A stretch of DNA of 64,000 nt from CAVTJL01 sp963828215 (GTDB lineage: Bacteria; Pseudomonadota; Alphaproteobacteria; Geminicoccales; Geminicoccaceae), in the NCBI GenBank assembly GCA_963828215.1, contig CAWHFO010000059.1:186001-250000 (forward strand), read 5' to 3'. Numbering within the stretch: position 1 is the first letter of the stretch; each line of letters begins with the position of its first letter. Below the pieces are notes generated by a model. The model was not told the origin of the DNA. It saw only the letters and a program-made list of their open reading frames with translations, and did not search any database. Shown here one piece after another: positions 36,312-45,620 of the stretch. Made by a program: the position numbers and the translations under genes.

Positions 36312-37251
36312 CTAGGCGGCCGGCTCGAGCGAGACATGGCCGGGCTCCGCGCCGCCGGCGATCGTGGCGCGCATGACGCTGGTGACGGTCATGGCTTCCG
36401 GATCGAAGCGTCGCGTCTCGACGTCGATCGCGAGACCCGAGCCCCCTCTGCGCGGCAGGAGATCGAGCAACAGGTAGCCGCCGCTCGTCGAGGCGCTCTC
36501 GCCGCGCAGGGAGGCCGAGGGTGCCCCCAGCACCGGAACGGCCTCTTCGGGGCCCGGCAGCCCGCCCACATTCAGCACGTGCTCGTGCCCGCAGAGCACC
36601 AGGTCGGCGCCCGCCCGCCGCAGGACGTTGCGGAAGCCACGCGCGTCGACCAGACGCTTGCGTCGGTGGCTCCAGCCGTGGACCGGCGGGTGGTGCAGCA
36701 GGACGACCACCGGCCGACCCCGGGCACGTATGTCGAGAAGGACGCGCTCGAGCCCCGTGAGCTGGTCCGTGCCGAGGCGCCCGGTGGCATAGCCCGCCGG
36801 CGACGGCGTGGCCGTCGACAGGGCGACCAGGGTCAGCGGGCCGACCTCGCGCACGAACGGGAAGGACGGCATCGTCCCGGCGGCGGCACAGCCCATGTAG
36901 GCCGACCAGAGCGGCCAGCCCTGCCGAGCGGCACCCGGCACATAAGCGTCGTGGTTGCCGGGGATGACGGTCACCCGCTCCGGCGGCCCGAGTTCGCCCC
37001 AGCCACGCGGCGGTCTCGACGAACTCGGCGGCGAGCGAGATGTTGCAGAGATCGCCCGTGACGACGATGTGGTCGACCTCGTTCCGGCGGATGTCGGCCA
37101 GCACCGCATCGAGGACCTCCAGGCGATGGCGGTATCGGCGATAGCGCTGCCACGAGACGTAGCCCAGCGCCCGCTTGCTCACGAGATCCCTCGCCCGCAC
37201 CGGGGGCAGCGGCGGCAGGTGAATGTCGGTGAGGTGGGCGATGCGGACCAT
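36312..37251 (-). CDS. calcineurin-like metallophosphoesterase (one frame break)
   Basis: About 312 residues with the five metallophosphoesterase blocks: MVRIAHLTDIHLP (DxH), HIVVTGDLCN (GD), RVTVIPGNHDAYVPG (GNHD), VVLLHHPPVHGWSHRRK and ADLVLCGHEHVLNVGG (GHxH). The frame changes near 37000, just before the GNHD block. Metal-ligand residues are all present after correction. Placed between LptF and the MobA-like nucleotidyltransferase in the sphingolipid operon, it could dephosphorylate a lipid or a head-group intermediate, or act on CDP-linked compounds. Substrate is not deducible. Confidence 0.82.
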
Positions 37252-37280
37252 GGCTTCCCGGGTCAAGGCGCGACGGGCGC

Positions 37281-38084
37281 TCAAGCCGTCCCGCGCGCCC
37301 TGAGGATCCGCTCGACCAGCTCCAGATCCTCGGGCTTGTCGACGTCGATCGCCGCCTCCGCGATCTGGAGGGGAACGGCCACGGCCCGGCAGCCCATGAT
37401 GTGCGAGATCCTGGCCACCGCCTGGTCCAGGGTCAGCCGGCGGGACAGGTAGGCCAGGAGAGCGCCCCAGCCGAAGGCCCTGGCGATCCGCCAGGGCCGC
37501 TTGCGGTCCTGCTCGACACGGCGCCAGAAGACAACCGCGTCGATGCCGCGGGGCGTGAGGATGGCGAAGAGGTTGGCGCCCGAGTACCGCTCGCCCCGGA
37601 AGTGCCAGAACGTCCGCCGGCTCTCGGGATAGGTGCCGAGGATGGCGGTGGCGGTGGCGAGGCCGGCGGCGACGTCGGCGCCGCTGGCGACGGCCGCGAC
37701 GCAGAAGGCGTCGATGATCGCCTCGGAGAGAAGGGCGTGGTCGGCCGTCGTCACCAGGACCGGGAACGTCCCCAGCCGCTCGAGGGCGGCGCGCACGCTC
37801 AGGCTCGGCGAGGCCTCTGCGGACATGCCCAGGCAGCGCCCGCTCTCCAGGAGCGGGGCGAGCCGGGGCAAGGTCCCCATCAGCCCGGGCTCGTCGAGGA
37901 CGACGAGGATGCGGCCGATCCAGGGGCTCGCCGCCAGCGCCTCGACGACGCGCACCAGCATGGGCACGCCGCCCGCCGTGACGAGGCATTTGTGCCGGGC
38001 GCCGCGGAAGGCCGCGACGGGGTCGGCGCCGCCCCGGCTGCCGGCGAGAACGACCGCGTCGAAGGTCGGCCCGGCCGCCTTCAC
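37281..38084 (-). CDS. MobA-like nucleotidyltransferase (NTP_transf_3)
   Basis: This 267-residue protein has a GT-A-like nucleotidyltransferase fold: TFDAVVLAGSRGGADPVAAF (nucleotide loop), HKCLVTAGGVPMLVRVVEALAAS, RILVVLDEPGLM, FPVLVTTADHALLSEAIIDAF and a C-terminal IAEAAIDVDKPEDLELVERIL, the metal/sugar-phosphate segment of the fold. Relatives make NDP-activated small molecules, for example CDP-alcohols or molybdopterin dinucleotides. Its GTG start overlaps the acyltransferase stop as GTGA. In a lipid operon it is a candidate for activating a polar head-group precursor. Confidence 0.8.
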   Translation of the reverse strand: MKAAGPTFDAVVLAGSRGGADPVAAFRGARHKCLVTAGGVPMLVRVVEALAASPWIGRILVVLDEPGLMGTLPRLAPLLESGRCLGMSAEASPSLSVRAALERLGTFPVLVTTADHALLSEAIIDAFCVAAVASGADVAAGLATATAILGTYPESRRTFWHFRGERYSGANLFAILTPRGIDAVVFWRRVEQDRKRPWRIARAFGWGALLAYLSRRLTLDQAVARISHIMGCRAVAVPLQIAEAAIDVDKPEDLELVERILRARGTA

Positions 38085-39221
38085 ACCAGAGGCTTCTCGT
38101 AGATGCGATAGGTCTTGTAGGGCTTGGCGCCGACGGCTGTGATCATGTCGCGCATCGGCTGGTTGTTCTCGAGGATCCAGGACAGCTCGGAACCCCTCAT
38201 CCCTTTCGAGCGATGGTACTCGTAGACCCTGCCGATCACACCCAGGGCCAGCGCCGCCCCTTTGGCGGTGCCCTGATACCTCTTGCGCACACCCATGAGC
38301 GGCATCCGCCCCTCGGTCAGGCCCCGCACCTTGAGGCGCCACAGCAGCTTCGCCCAGCCGAAGGGAAGCAGGCGACCGTCGAGATCCTTGATGGCGACGT
38401 TGAGGTTCGGCAGCGTCACGACCATGGCGGCCGGCTCGCCATTGACCTCGCCGATCGCGAACCAGTCGGGCCCGACCAGGGGGCGAATGCTTTTGGCCAT
38501 GTATTGGGCCTCGTCCTGCCCGAACGGGATGAAGCCCCAATTGTCTGCCCAGGCATCGTTGAAGATGTCGCAGATGATGCTGACGTCTTCCGCGAAGCGT
38601 CGCTTGTCGAGGGGCCGAATACGGACATCGGCCATCCGGTCGAGACGCTCCCTGAGCCGCTTGGCCATCGGCGGAAGCTCGTTAGCCGCGTCAGCCCAGA
38701 ACGCGATCAGGTCCTTGGCTTTGGAGTAGCCCTGCTCCTCGAGGCGCGGCGCGTAGTAGCGGGGATTGTGCCCCATCATCATGCTGGGGCCGGTCTCGAA
38801 CCCCTCGACCAGCAGGCCGCACTCGTCGTTGATGGACGGGTTGAAGGGACCGACGGCGCGTCGCATGCCCCGGCCGCGCAACCAGCCCTCGGCCGTCGCG
38901 GTCAGCCCGGCGAACACCTCGGCGTCGTCCTCGGCCTCGATGAACCCGAAATGACCCGACGCATCCTGGTGCCGGTCGAGATGCTTCTGATTGATCTGGG
39001 CGCTGATCCGCCCGACGCACCGGTCGCCGCGGAAGGCCATCCAGTAGACGATGTCGATGCCCTTGAGGAAGGGGTTCCGCTTCGGATCCAGGTGCTGCTG
39101 TCGCTCGAGCAGCAAGCGGATGCACCCACAAGGGGTCGTTCCGGTAGAGCGGCGCCGGCATGGCCAGGAAGCGCTTGAGACCGGCCGGGCCCACTGCCGG
39201 CTCGATGCGCAGGTCGGTCAC
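38081..39221 (-). CDS. bcerS: GNAT-type N-acyltransferase, ceramide synthase BcerS-like (one frame break)
   Basis: About 380 residues. The family pattern is MTDLRIEPAVGPAGLKRFLAMPAPLYRNDPLWVHP, then RNPFLKGIDIVYWMAFRG, VGRISAQINQKHLDRH, GHFGFIEAEDDAEVFAGLTATAEGWL in pieces, GPFNPSINDECGLLVEGFE, MMGHNPRYYAPRLEEQGY, IFNDAWADNWGFIPF and ELSWILENNQPMRDMI. This family, often annotated as N-acetyltransferase, includes the Caulobacter bacterial ceramide synthase that N-acylates the long-chain base. A GTG at 39221 starts it; the frame changes near 39125. Its stop overlaps the MobA-like start. It follows the hydroxylase gene by 12 bases. Confidence 0.85.
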
Positions 39222-39233
39222 GTCCGGAAACCG

Positions 39234-39995
39234 TCAGGCGGCGCGGCGACGACGGCGCTCGGCGAACTCTTCCTCGGTCGCGGAAAGCTCGCCCACCCAG
39301 GGAAAGCGGCGCCGCTCGGCGCTGTCGTAGCCCAGATTGTGGGCCGTCCGGCTGCGCGGCACCGACCGCGGCTGATCGTAGATCGTCCTGAAGACCCGGT
39401 CCCAGAGGCCGCTCGTGATGCCGAAATTGCCCTGCTCGCTGTGAAAGTGGTGGGCCAGGTGGCGCTTCTTGATGTTCCGGAGCCAGCTGTTCCGGGGCGT
39501 GAAGGGAAGATGCTGCACGCAATGGCAGAACTCGTAGCCCGCGAAGACCAAGACCCCGGTCGCGAGGGCGGCCGTGGCGCCGGACGCCCCGGCGATCAGC
39601 CAGCCGAGCGGCAGCGTGATCACAAACATGGTCGGCAGCGTGGTGTAGAGAGCGCCGAAGAGAACGGACAGGTCGTGCGGGTTCTGGTGATGGTCGTAGT
39701 GAATGCGCTTCCAGACCTTGGCAGTCAGTGGCGACTTGTAGAGCAGCGTCGAATGGAGGAGCCACCGGTGAAGAAGGTATTCGACCAGGGGGTAGAGGAC
39801 GAGCACGGCAACGACGGCAGCCAGCGGGCCGAGCGGGTCCGGGGCGAGCCAGACGGTGAGACCGGCGGCCAGGGCAGCGATCACCAGATAGGTCTGGATC
39901 GAATAATGCGTGAAGTAGGCGACGACGAGATCACGCAGAGTCATCTTGTCCAAGAAATACGCACGCCCCGACCAGGGGCCGACCGACCCGAGCAT
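39234..39995 (-). CDS. fatty acid hydroxylase / sterol desaturase family membrane protein
   Basis: This 253-residue di-iron membrane oxygenase shows the histidine boxes LVEYLLHRWLLH, KRIHYDHHQNPHD, HCVQHLPF and KKRHLAHHFHSEQGNFGIT, with helices between them. ATG 39995 is preferred over an upstream in-frame start because GGAG lies eight bases before it. Relatives (FA2H, Scs7, C4 hydroxylases) hydroxylate ceramide acyl chains or the long-chain base, which fits the position at the promoter end of the ceramide operon. Which carbon is hydroxylated cannot be told. Confidence 0.88.
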   Translation of the reverse strand: MLGSVGPWSGRAYFLDKMTLRDLVVAYFTHYSIQTYLVIAALAAGLTVWLAPDPLGPLAAVVAVLVLYPLVEYLLHRWLLHSTLLYKSPLTAKVWKRIHYDHHQNPHDLSVLFGALYTTLPTMFVITLPLGWLIAGASGATAALATGVLVFAGYEFCHCVQHLPFTPRNSWLRNIKKRHLAHHFHSEQGNFGITSGLWDRVFRTIYDQPRSVPRSRTAHNLGYDSAERRRFPWVGELSATEEEFAERRRRRAA

Positions 39996-40115
39996 CCGCG
40001 ATACTCCACCTCGCCCGGCCAAGAGCGCCGAGCGCCTCTTAGCTAAGCGCGACCAACGCCCCGGGCAAGCGGGCCTGCCACTTCGTCGCTCCCGGCAGGC
40101 GCCGGCGGGCCCTCG

Positions 40116-42467
40116 CTAGCCGGGCTGGCGACGCTCGCTCATCAGCCTGCGAATCCTCTCGACTGCCAGACGAAGATCGTCCAGCGGCTTGCGGCCCGCC
40201 ATCGGGCAATCGGCGCCGATGCGGGTGACGAGGCCGCGCGCCACGAGCGCCCGCACCAGGGCCACCGGATCGCGGGGAAGAGAGAGAAGGCCCTGCGCCG
40301 TCGCCCGATCGATCAGGCGACCGATGACATGCTGCTGATGCGGCGTGCCGCGATAGGAGGTGCCTCCGCCCGTCAGCAGCGACAGAGCCCGTGCCACAGG
40401 CTCCAGGACGGGCTTGCCCTCGTACCAGCGCGGCAGCTCGAAGACGGCGGTCGGCCGCCCCATCAGCGACGCCTCGGCCAGGGTCTCGGTATCGACGCTC
40501 GTCACGATCGCCCGGTCCGCGAGGGCCAGCACCGCCGCCCGCGCGGCCCGCGCCTCCCCCGCCGCCGGCCTGTGCACGTGCACGGCGCAGGATGCGGCAC
40601 CGGTGACCCGGGCGACGAGGCTCTCGGCGACACCCGGCTCGGCGAGCACGAGCAGCGTGCCGCCCGTCTCCCGCACCTCGGCGCCGGCGACACGGCCGAG
40701 CTCCGCCGCCTTGGCCGGGGGGAACAGAAATGGCAGGCGGACGGGTGCCAGGAAGACCGCGCTCCAGGGCCGTGGCTCCGCGCCGATCCGCACCCGCCAA
40801 GCCTCCGTCGCGGCGGCCAGCGCGCCGCGATCCATGCCCGCGAGCGGAGCCGTGACCTGGATCACGTTGGGGCGGATCGGCAGCCGCTCGTCGGGGCCGG
40901 CCACGATGAGATCGAATACCTCGAACGGAGCGTTCGGGCGGCCGAGATGGACGAGACGGACCACGCCGCCCGACTGCTCGCGAATCCAGCGCGCGACCGG
41001 CACGGCAGCGGCGGCGCTCGTGATGACGAGGCCGGGCCAAGGCGGATCGAGCGGGCTGGAGCGCGACCGGTCCAGCCCGCTCAGCGACGGGCCGCGGAGC
41101 GTCGGCGGCAGATGCCAGCCGCCCTCCAGGACGAGGCGCTTGGTCTCCCAGGGCCAGCCCAGCGCCTCGGCCAGGCCGATCGCCGGCCCGCCATCCGGCT
41201 GATCCGCATCCGCGAGGACCCAGACGGCGGGCGCCCCGGGGTCGGCCACGCGACGGGCGCCGGAGCCATGAACCGCGCCGCCCGCGTCGAGCGCGTCCAG
41301 GTGCCAGCTGACGCCCGGCCGCCGCTCGGCCGCCTCGGCCAGCCGCAGATGCCACCAGCCGGCGCTGCCGAGGCCGGCAGCCGCCGTCGCCCGGACCGTG
41401 ACGAGAAGGAGCTTTCGCGCGCGCACGAAAAGCGCGTCCAGCAGCCAGGCGATATCGGCGGGCGGAACCCGCTCGACGAGGTCGGCCGCCAGAACCGCGT
41501 CGACCCGGTCCTCCGGCCATGAGTCGCCGCTGCCGTGCACCCTGAAGGACGCCACATCGGCCACGTCGAGCCCGGCCCGGCCGACGGCTTCCGGGTCGGC
41601 GGCGCTGACGACGAGCAGGCTCTCGGTCCCCAGCGAGCGGGCGAGCGCCACGGCGCCCGTGGAGAGCGTGCTCGACGGCGCCTGCGCCGCGTCGGGGCGG
41701 TTGGTGGCGAGGCGCCTCTCGAAATCGGGGCTCGGCCGGTCGCGCGTGAAGACCTGGTAGCCCTCCTCGTCGGCCCGATGCTCGAGATCCTCCCAGATGT
41801 AGGCGAGCGGGTTCGGGTGATAGGAATAGTCGTTCGGGAAGGGCTGCCAGGGCTGCTGGTGCAGGGCCGTATAGTGCAGGCATCTGGTCAGGCCCTCGAC
41901 ATATTCCTGGTCGCGGGCGTTCCAGTGCGGATCGAGAGGCCCCCACAGCCCGGGCGTGGCCTTGGGCCTGGCGAGCAAGGCATGCTTGTTGCCCGTGGCC
42001 GCCGCCGCCCGGTTCCACATCGGGGCCATGCGCTCGCAGTCGATCAGCATCACCGAGGTGTCGCTGGCCGAGATGGAGAGGTAGCCGTGCAGGCCCATCT
42101 CGAGGTCGAACATGAGGGCCGGATCGGCCAGATAGATCTGGTCGACGTCGTTGTAGATGGCCTTGCCGGCCCGGCCGGCGAAGTCCGGGATGGCATAGCG
42201 GTAGTTGGTGAAGCCGGTACGCCAGCGCCGCCGGTCGAAGCCCCTGATGTTCTTCATCAGGTGGATCTCGTAGGCGCGGGCCGGATCGCGCACCTGCTCG
42301 ATCGAGTAAAAAAAGATCCGCTCGGCCCGGTATTGGGCCTCTTCCGTGCCCAGGAAGATCCGCACCGGCGGCCTGTCGGACGGCACGACACCGGGCCGAG
42401 GCGCCAGCACGACGCAGTCCGGATCGTCGCGATGGAAAGGCCAGGACTCCTCGAGATCAGGGGTCAC
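40116..42467 (-). CDS. three-part protein: GT-A glycosyltransferase, methyltransferase-like middle, ELM1/GtrOC1 C-terminal domain
   Basis: This intact 783-residue protein has three parts. Residues 30-260 look like a GT-A glycosyltransferase of GT8 type (VRIFLGTEEAQYRAERIFFYS, KAIYNDVDQIYLADPALMF with the DxD motif, PNDYSYHPNPLAYIWEDLEHR). Residues 270-400 resemble a SAM-methyltransferase fold without clear catalytic residues (ESLLVVSAADPEAVGRAGLD, VDAVLAADLVERVPPADIAWLL). Residues about 480-780 match the ELM1 family (PGLVITSAAAAVPVARWIRE, RLVHLGRPNAPFEVFDLIVA, IVTSVDTETLAEASLMGRPTAVFE). ELM1 homologues include bacterial putative glycosyltransferases. It lies downstream of the ABC exporter, so a glycolipid role is plausible. 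Confidence 0.75.
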   Translation of the reverse strand: MTPDLEESWPFHRDDPDCVVLAPRPGVVPSDRPPVRIFLGTEEAQYRAERIFFYSIEQVRDPARAYEIHLMKNIRGFDRRRWRTGFTNYRYAIPDFAGRAGKAIYNDVDQIYLADPALMFDLEMGLHGYLSISASDTSVMLIDCERMAPMWNRAAAATGNKHALLARPKATPGLWGPLDPHWNARDQEYVEGLTRCLHYTALHQQPWQPFPNDYSYHPNPLAYIWEDLEHRADEEGYQVFTRDRPSPDFERRLATNRPDAAQAPSSTLSTGAVALARSLGTESLLVVSAADPEAVGRAGLDVADVASFRVHGSGDSWPEDRVDAVLAADLVERVPPADIAWLLDALFVRARKLLLVTVRATAAAGLGSAGWWHLRLAEAAERRPGVSWHLDALDAGGAVHGSGARRVADPGAPAVWVLADADQPDGGPAIGLAEALGWPWETKRLVLEGGWHLPPTLRGPSLSGLDRSRSSPLDPPWPGLVITSAAAAVPVARWIREQSGGVVRLVHLGRPNAPFEVFDLIVAGPDERLPIRPNVIQVTAPLAGMDRGALAAATEAWRVRIGAEPRPWSAVFLAPVRLPFLFPPAKAAELGRVAGAEVRETGGTLLVLAEPGVAESLVARVTGAASCAVHVHRPAAGEARAARAAVLALADRAIVTSVDTETLAEASLMGRPTAVFELPRWYEGKPVLEPVARALSLLTGGGTSYRGTPHQQHVIGRLIDRATAQGLLSLPRDPVALVRALVARGLVTRIGADCPMAGRKPLDDLRLAVERIRRLMSERRQPG

Positions 42468-42578
42468 GCTCGGTGGTTCCGGCAGGAGGGGGTAGCCCGG
42501 AGGATGGTCCTCGCAGCAGATGCCGTTTCATAGGTAGCGGATCTTGCGGCGTCAATTTGCCGGATGCGCGCACCCGTC

Positions 42579-44306
42579 TCAGGCATCGGCCGGGCCCAGG
42601 ACCGGCTCGGCGGATACCCGGACGGGCAGGGCCACGCCGTCCTCGACGTGGTAGACGCTGTCGGCGATGTCGAGGAACTCGCTGCGGTGGGTGATCGAGA
42701 GGATCGTCACATCGCGGCCGAAGGCCCGGATGTTCCGCGTGATGTCGGCCGCGGTCCGCGGATCGAGGGCGCTCGTGACCTCGTCGAGGATCAGGAGGCG
42801 CGGCTTGATGGCGAGGGCGCGGGCCAGGGCGATGCGCTGCCGCTGGCCGCCCGAGAGCTTCGAGCCTTTCTCGCCCACAACGGTCTCGAGCTTCAGGGGC
42901 AGATCGTCGATAAAGCCCCAGGCTCCGGCCGTCTCGAGGGCGATCCGCAGGTCCTCGTCGGTCACCGAGGCGTCGCCGAGCGTGAGGTTGGCCCGGATCG
43001 AATCGTGGAACAGCACGAGCTCCTGCGGCACGTAGCCCACCAGAGCCCGCCAGCTCTTGAGATCGATCTCGGTGAGCGACACGCCGTCGATCAGCACCTC
43101 GCCGGACTGCGGCCGATAGAGGCCGAGAACGAGGTCGACCGTCGTCGTCTTGCCTGCGCCGGAAGGGCCGGTGAGGACGACCAGCTCGCCGGCCCCCACG
43201 GTCAGCGACAGGCCCTTCAGGACCTCGTGGCCGCCATGGCTGAACCGCACGTCCCGGAGCTCGACCGCCCGCTCGAACCGGGCCTTGCGCCTCCCGGGAT
43301 TGGGCTCGGGGTTGGCTCGCGCCTCGGCGATCATCTCCTCGGTCGCGTAGTGGGCGCTCTCGAACATCACGGCCTGCTGGTAAGCCTTCTGCACGTTGCC
43401 GAGGCTCGAGACGGTCCGGTAGAGGACGAGGCCCACGACCAGGAGTTCGGCGATGGGCATGCTCCAGACGCTGTGGGCGAGCCAGAAGCCGATCCCGAGC
43501 AGCACGGCGAAGACGATGTCCTGAACGTTGTTCAGCGTCTCCCTGCTCACCACCTGCCGGCGCAGCGACCGCTTCAGGGCCGCCAGCCGGTCGTCGAACA
43601 GCGAGGCGAAGGCCCGCTCCTTGGCCATCGCCTTGACCGGCTTGATGTTGGCCAGCGTATCGCTCAGGAAAACGAGCAGCTCGCGGCTGCGCTGGCTCTG
43701 CCGGGAGCCGGCGCGGCGGGCCATCCGGACGAGGAAATGCAGCCCCGCGGCCATCAGGCCGCCGATCACGAACGCCCCGAGGGCGACCCTCCAGTTCACG
43801 GCGAGGGCCACGATCGCCGCGACCAGCGCCTGGGCGGCGTTGGTCACGAGCTGGGCCACCATGCGGTAGGACTGGCCGGCGCGATTGGCCTCGAGGCTGG
43901 TGAGGTTGGCGATCCTCCCAAGGGGCTGCTGGACCATGAAGCTCCAGCGGACCGCGATCATGCTGTCGATCAGCCGGTGCCGGATGTTGGTCGTCACCTC
44001 TGCGGTGGCGTAGCCGACATAGCGCATCGCGAACAGGGTCAGGAGCGAGCGCAGGACGAGCACCAGGATGACAACGGTCAGCAGGGTGCCGAGGTCCGAT
44101 GACAGCCCGACCGTCCGGAGCACGGACTCGACAGCAGCGCTGAGCGCCGACTTCTTGCCGGTACCCTGGTCGGTCGCGATCGCCACGAGCGGCAGAAGCG
44201 TCGCGAATCCCAGGCCCTCGACCACGCTTGCCAGGATCAGGGAGCCGACCACCAGGAAGGAGTTGGCGCCTTCGGCTCTGAAGAAAACTTGAAGAAGGCG
44301 CACCAT
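42579..44306 (-). CDS. MsbA-like ABC exporter (fused permease and ATPase)
   Basis: This intact 575-residue half-transporter has six membrane helices in the first 320 residues and an ATPase domain with LTGPSGAGKTTTVDLVLGLY (Walker A), VGYVPQELVLFHDSIRANLTLGD (Q-loop), KLSGGQRQRIALARALAIKPRLLILDEVTSALD in pieces (signature and Walker B) and ILSITHRSEFLDIAD (H-loop). It would act as a homodimer flipping a lipid-linked substrate. Its location beside the glycosyltransferase fusion and the ceramide operon suggests a lipid or glycolipid substrate. It could equally be a generic MsbA for lipid A. Confidence 0.88.
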   Translation of the reverse strand: MVRLLQVFFRAEGANSFLVVGSLILASVVEGLGFATLLPLVAIATDQGTGKKSALSAAVESVLRTVGLSSDLGTLLTVVILVLVLRSLLTLFAMRYVGYATAEVTTNIRHRLIDSMIAVRWSFMVQQPLGRIANLTSLEANRAGQSYRMVAQLVTNAAQALVAAIVALAVNWRVALGAFVIGGLMAAGLHFLVRMARRAGSRQSQRSRELLVFLSDTLANIKPVKAMAKERAFASLFDDRLAALKRSLRRQVVSRETLNNVQDIVFAVLLGIGFWLAHSVWSMPIAELLVVGLVLYRTVSSLGNVQKAYQQAVMFESAHYATEEMIAEARANPEPNPGRRKARFERAVELRDVRFSHGGHEVLKGLSLTVGAGELVVLTGPSGAGKTTTVDLVLGLYRPQSGEVLIDGVSLTEIDLKSWRALVGYVPQELVLFHDSIRANLTLGDASVTDEDLRIALETAGAWGFIDDLPLKLETVVGEKGSKLSGGQRQRIALARALAIKPRLLILDEVTSALDPRTAADITRNIRAFGRDVTILSITHRSEFLDIADSVYHVEDGVALPVRVSAEPVLGPADA

Positions 44307-44431
44307 CTCGGCCGACCGACCCTTCCCTCATGCTGAGGCGCACGGCGGCGCCCTCCCACAGATGACCCGCCTGCAGCAGGCGGACAATGGGCCGAGCCGC
44401 ATCGCGGTCCCGCGACCGCCGGGCTGTTGCC

Positions 44432-45604
44432 TCACCTCCCGTCGACAGGACCGGCGGGCGTCTGCTCCGCCGCGCCCGCCTCCCGGCCGATGGGGACGGG
44501 TTCCGCCGGCTGCTCGCTCAGAACCCACTCCCTGAGGATGGTCTGACCGAGGGCGAGCAGCACCGGGCCGAGAAAGATGCCGAGAAAGCCGAAGGCGAGC
44601 GCGCCCCCGACCACGCCCAGGAAGACGAGCAGGAACGAGAGATCGCTGCGGCGGCTGATGAGCCAGGGCTTGAGGAAGTTGTCGACGCCGCTGATGACGA
44701 AGGCGCCCCAGACCGCCATGAACACGGCCCAGCCTATCGAGCCCTGGGCGAAAAGCCACACGGAGACGGGAATCCACACGAGCGGCGGCCCCATCGGCAG
44801 CAGGGCCAGGAAGAAGGTGACGAACCCGAGGACGAAGGCGCCCTGCAGGCCGACGACCCAGTAGCCGATCGAGGCCAGCAGCGCCTGCGCGATGGCGGTG
44901 CCGACGATCCCGTAGACGACGCTCTTGACGGTGCCGCCGGCGATCTCGAGGAAGCGCTCGATCCGGCTGCCGACGATGCGCCGGCCGATCGCCTGCGCCT
45001 GGGCCAGCAGGCTCTCGCCGTCACGATAGCAGAAGAAGGCGGCGAGCACGCTCATCGTCACCTCGACGAGGCCGCTGCCCACGCCGAGCCCGGCCTGGAT
45101 GGCGACGGTGCGGATCGAGGCGACATAGGGCTGGATGATGTCGACGAGGCTTCGCGTGTTGGTGGCGATGTCGGCCCAGAGACCCGCCACATAGGGGCCG
45201 ATCAGGGGCAGCCCGGCCAGCCACAGCGGCGGGCGCGGCGGGCCCATGACGAGCAGGCTGCGCACGATGTCGATGATCCTGGCGATGCTGTCCGCGGCGC
45301 TCGTGCCGACGAGCACGAGCGGCAGGACGAACGCCGTGGCGAGGAGCAGGGTCATGAGGGCGGCGGCGAAGGTACGGCGCCGGCCCAGGGCCTCGGCGAG
45401 CTGCCGGTAGAGCGGCCAGGTGGAGTAGGCGAGGACGGTTCCCCAGAGGAGGGCCGAGAGAAAGGGCCGCAGAACCAGAAAGCAGCCGACCACGAGCACC
45501 AGGAGCGCGCCGACCCCGATGAGGGGCTCGATGCGGTCGCCGATGCCTCGAGCCCGCTGCGCGCTCCGGAAGGAGGCCACGCCGCGACGCGGCTGAGGTG
45601 TCAC
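44432..45604 (-). CDS. AI-2E family transporter (PF01594)
   Basis: This 390-residue protein has about eight membrane helices and the typical pattern: LVLRPFLSALLWGTVLAYSTWPLYRQL, FVLPLVLVGTSAADS, GLVEVTMSVLAAFFCYRDGESLL, GIVGTAIAQALLASIGYWVVGLQGAFVLGFVTFFLALLPMGPPLVWIP in pieces, and GALAFGFLGIFLGPVLLALG. Members include AI-2 exporters and Na+/H+ antiporters; function here is unassigned. It begins 16 bases after the dehydrogenase stop upstream, so the two form an operon. Confidence 0.88.
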   Translation of the reverse strand: MTPQPRRGVASFRSAQRARGIGDRIEPLIGVGALLVLVVGCFLVLRPFLSALLWGTVLAYSTWPLYRQLAEALGRRRTFAAALMTLLLATAFVLPLVLVGTSAADSIARIIDIVRSLLVMGPPRPPLWLAGLPLIGPYVAGLWADIATNTRSLVDIIQPYVASIRTVAIQAGLGVGSGLVEVTMSVLAAFFCYRDGESLLAQAQAIGRRIVGSRIERFLEIAGGTVKSVVYGIVGTAIAQALLASIGYWVVGLQGAFVLGFVTFFLALLPMGPPLVWIPVSVWLFAQGSIGWAVFMAVWGAFVISGVDNFLKPWLISRRSDLSFLLVFLGVVGGALAFGFLGIFLGPVLLALGQTILREWVLSEQPAEPVPIGREAGAAEQTPAGPVDGR

Positions 45605-45620
45605 GATGGCGATCGGCCCT

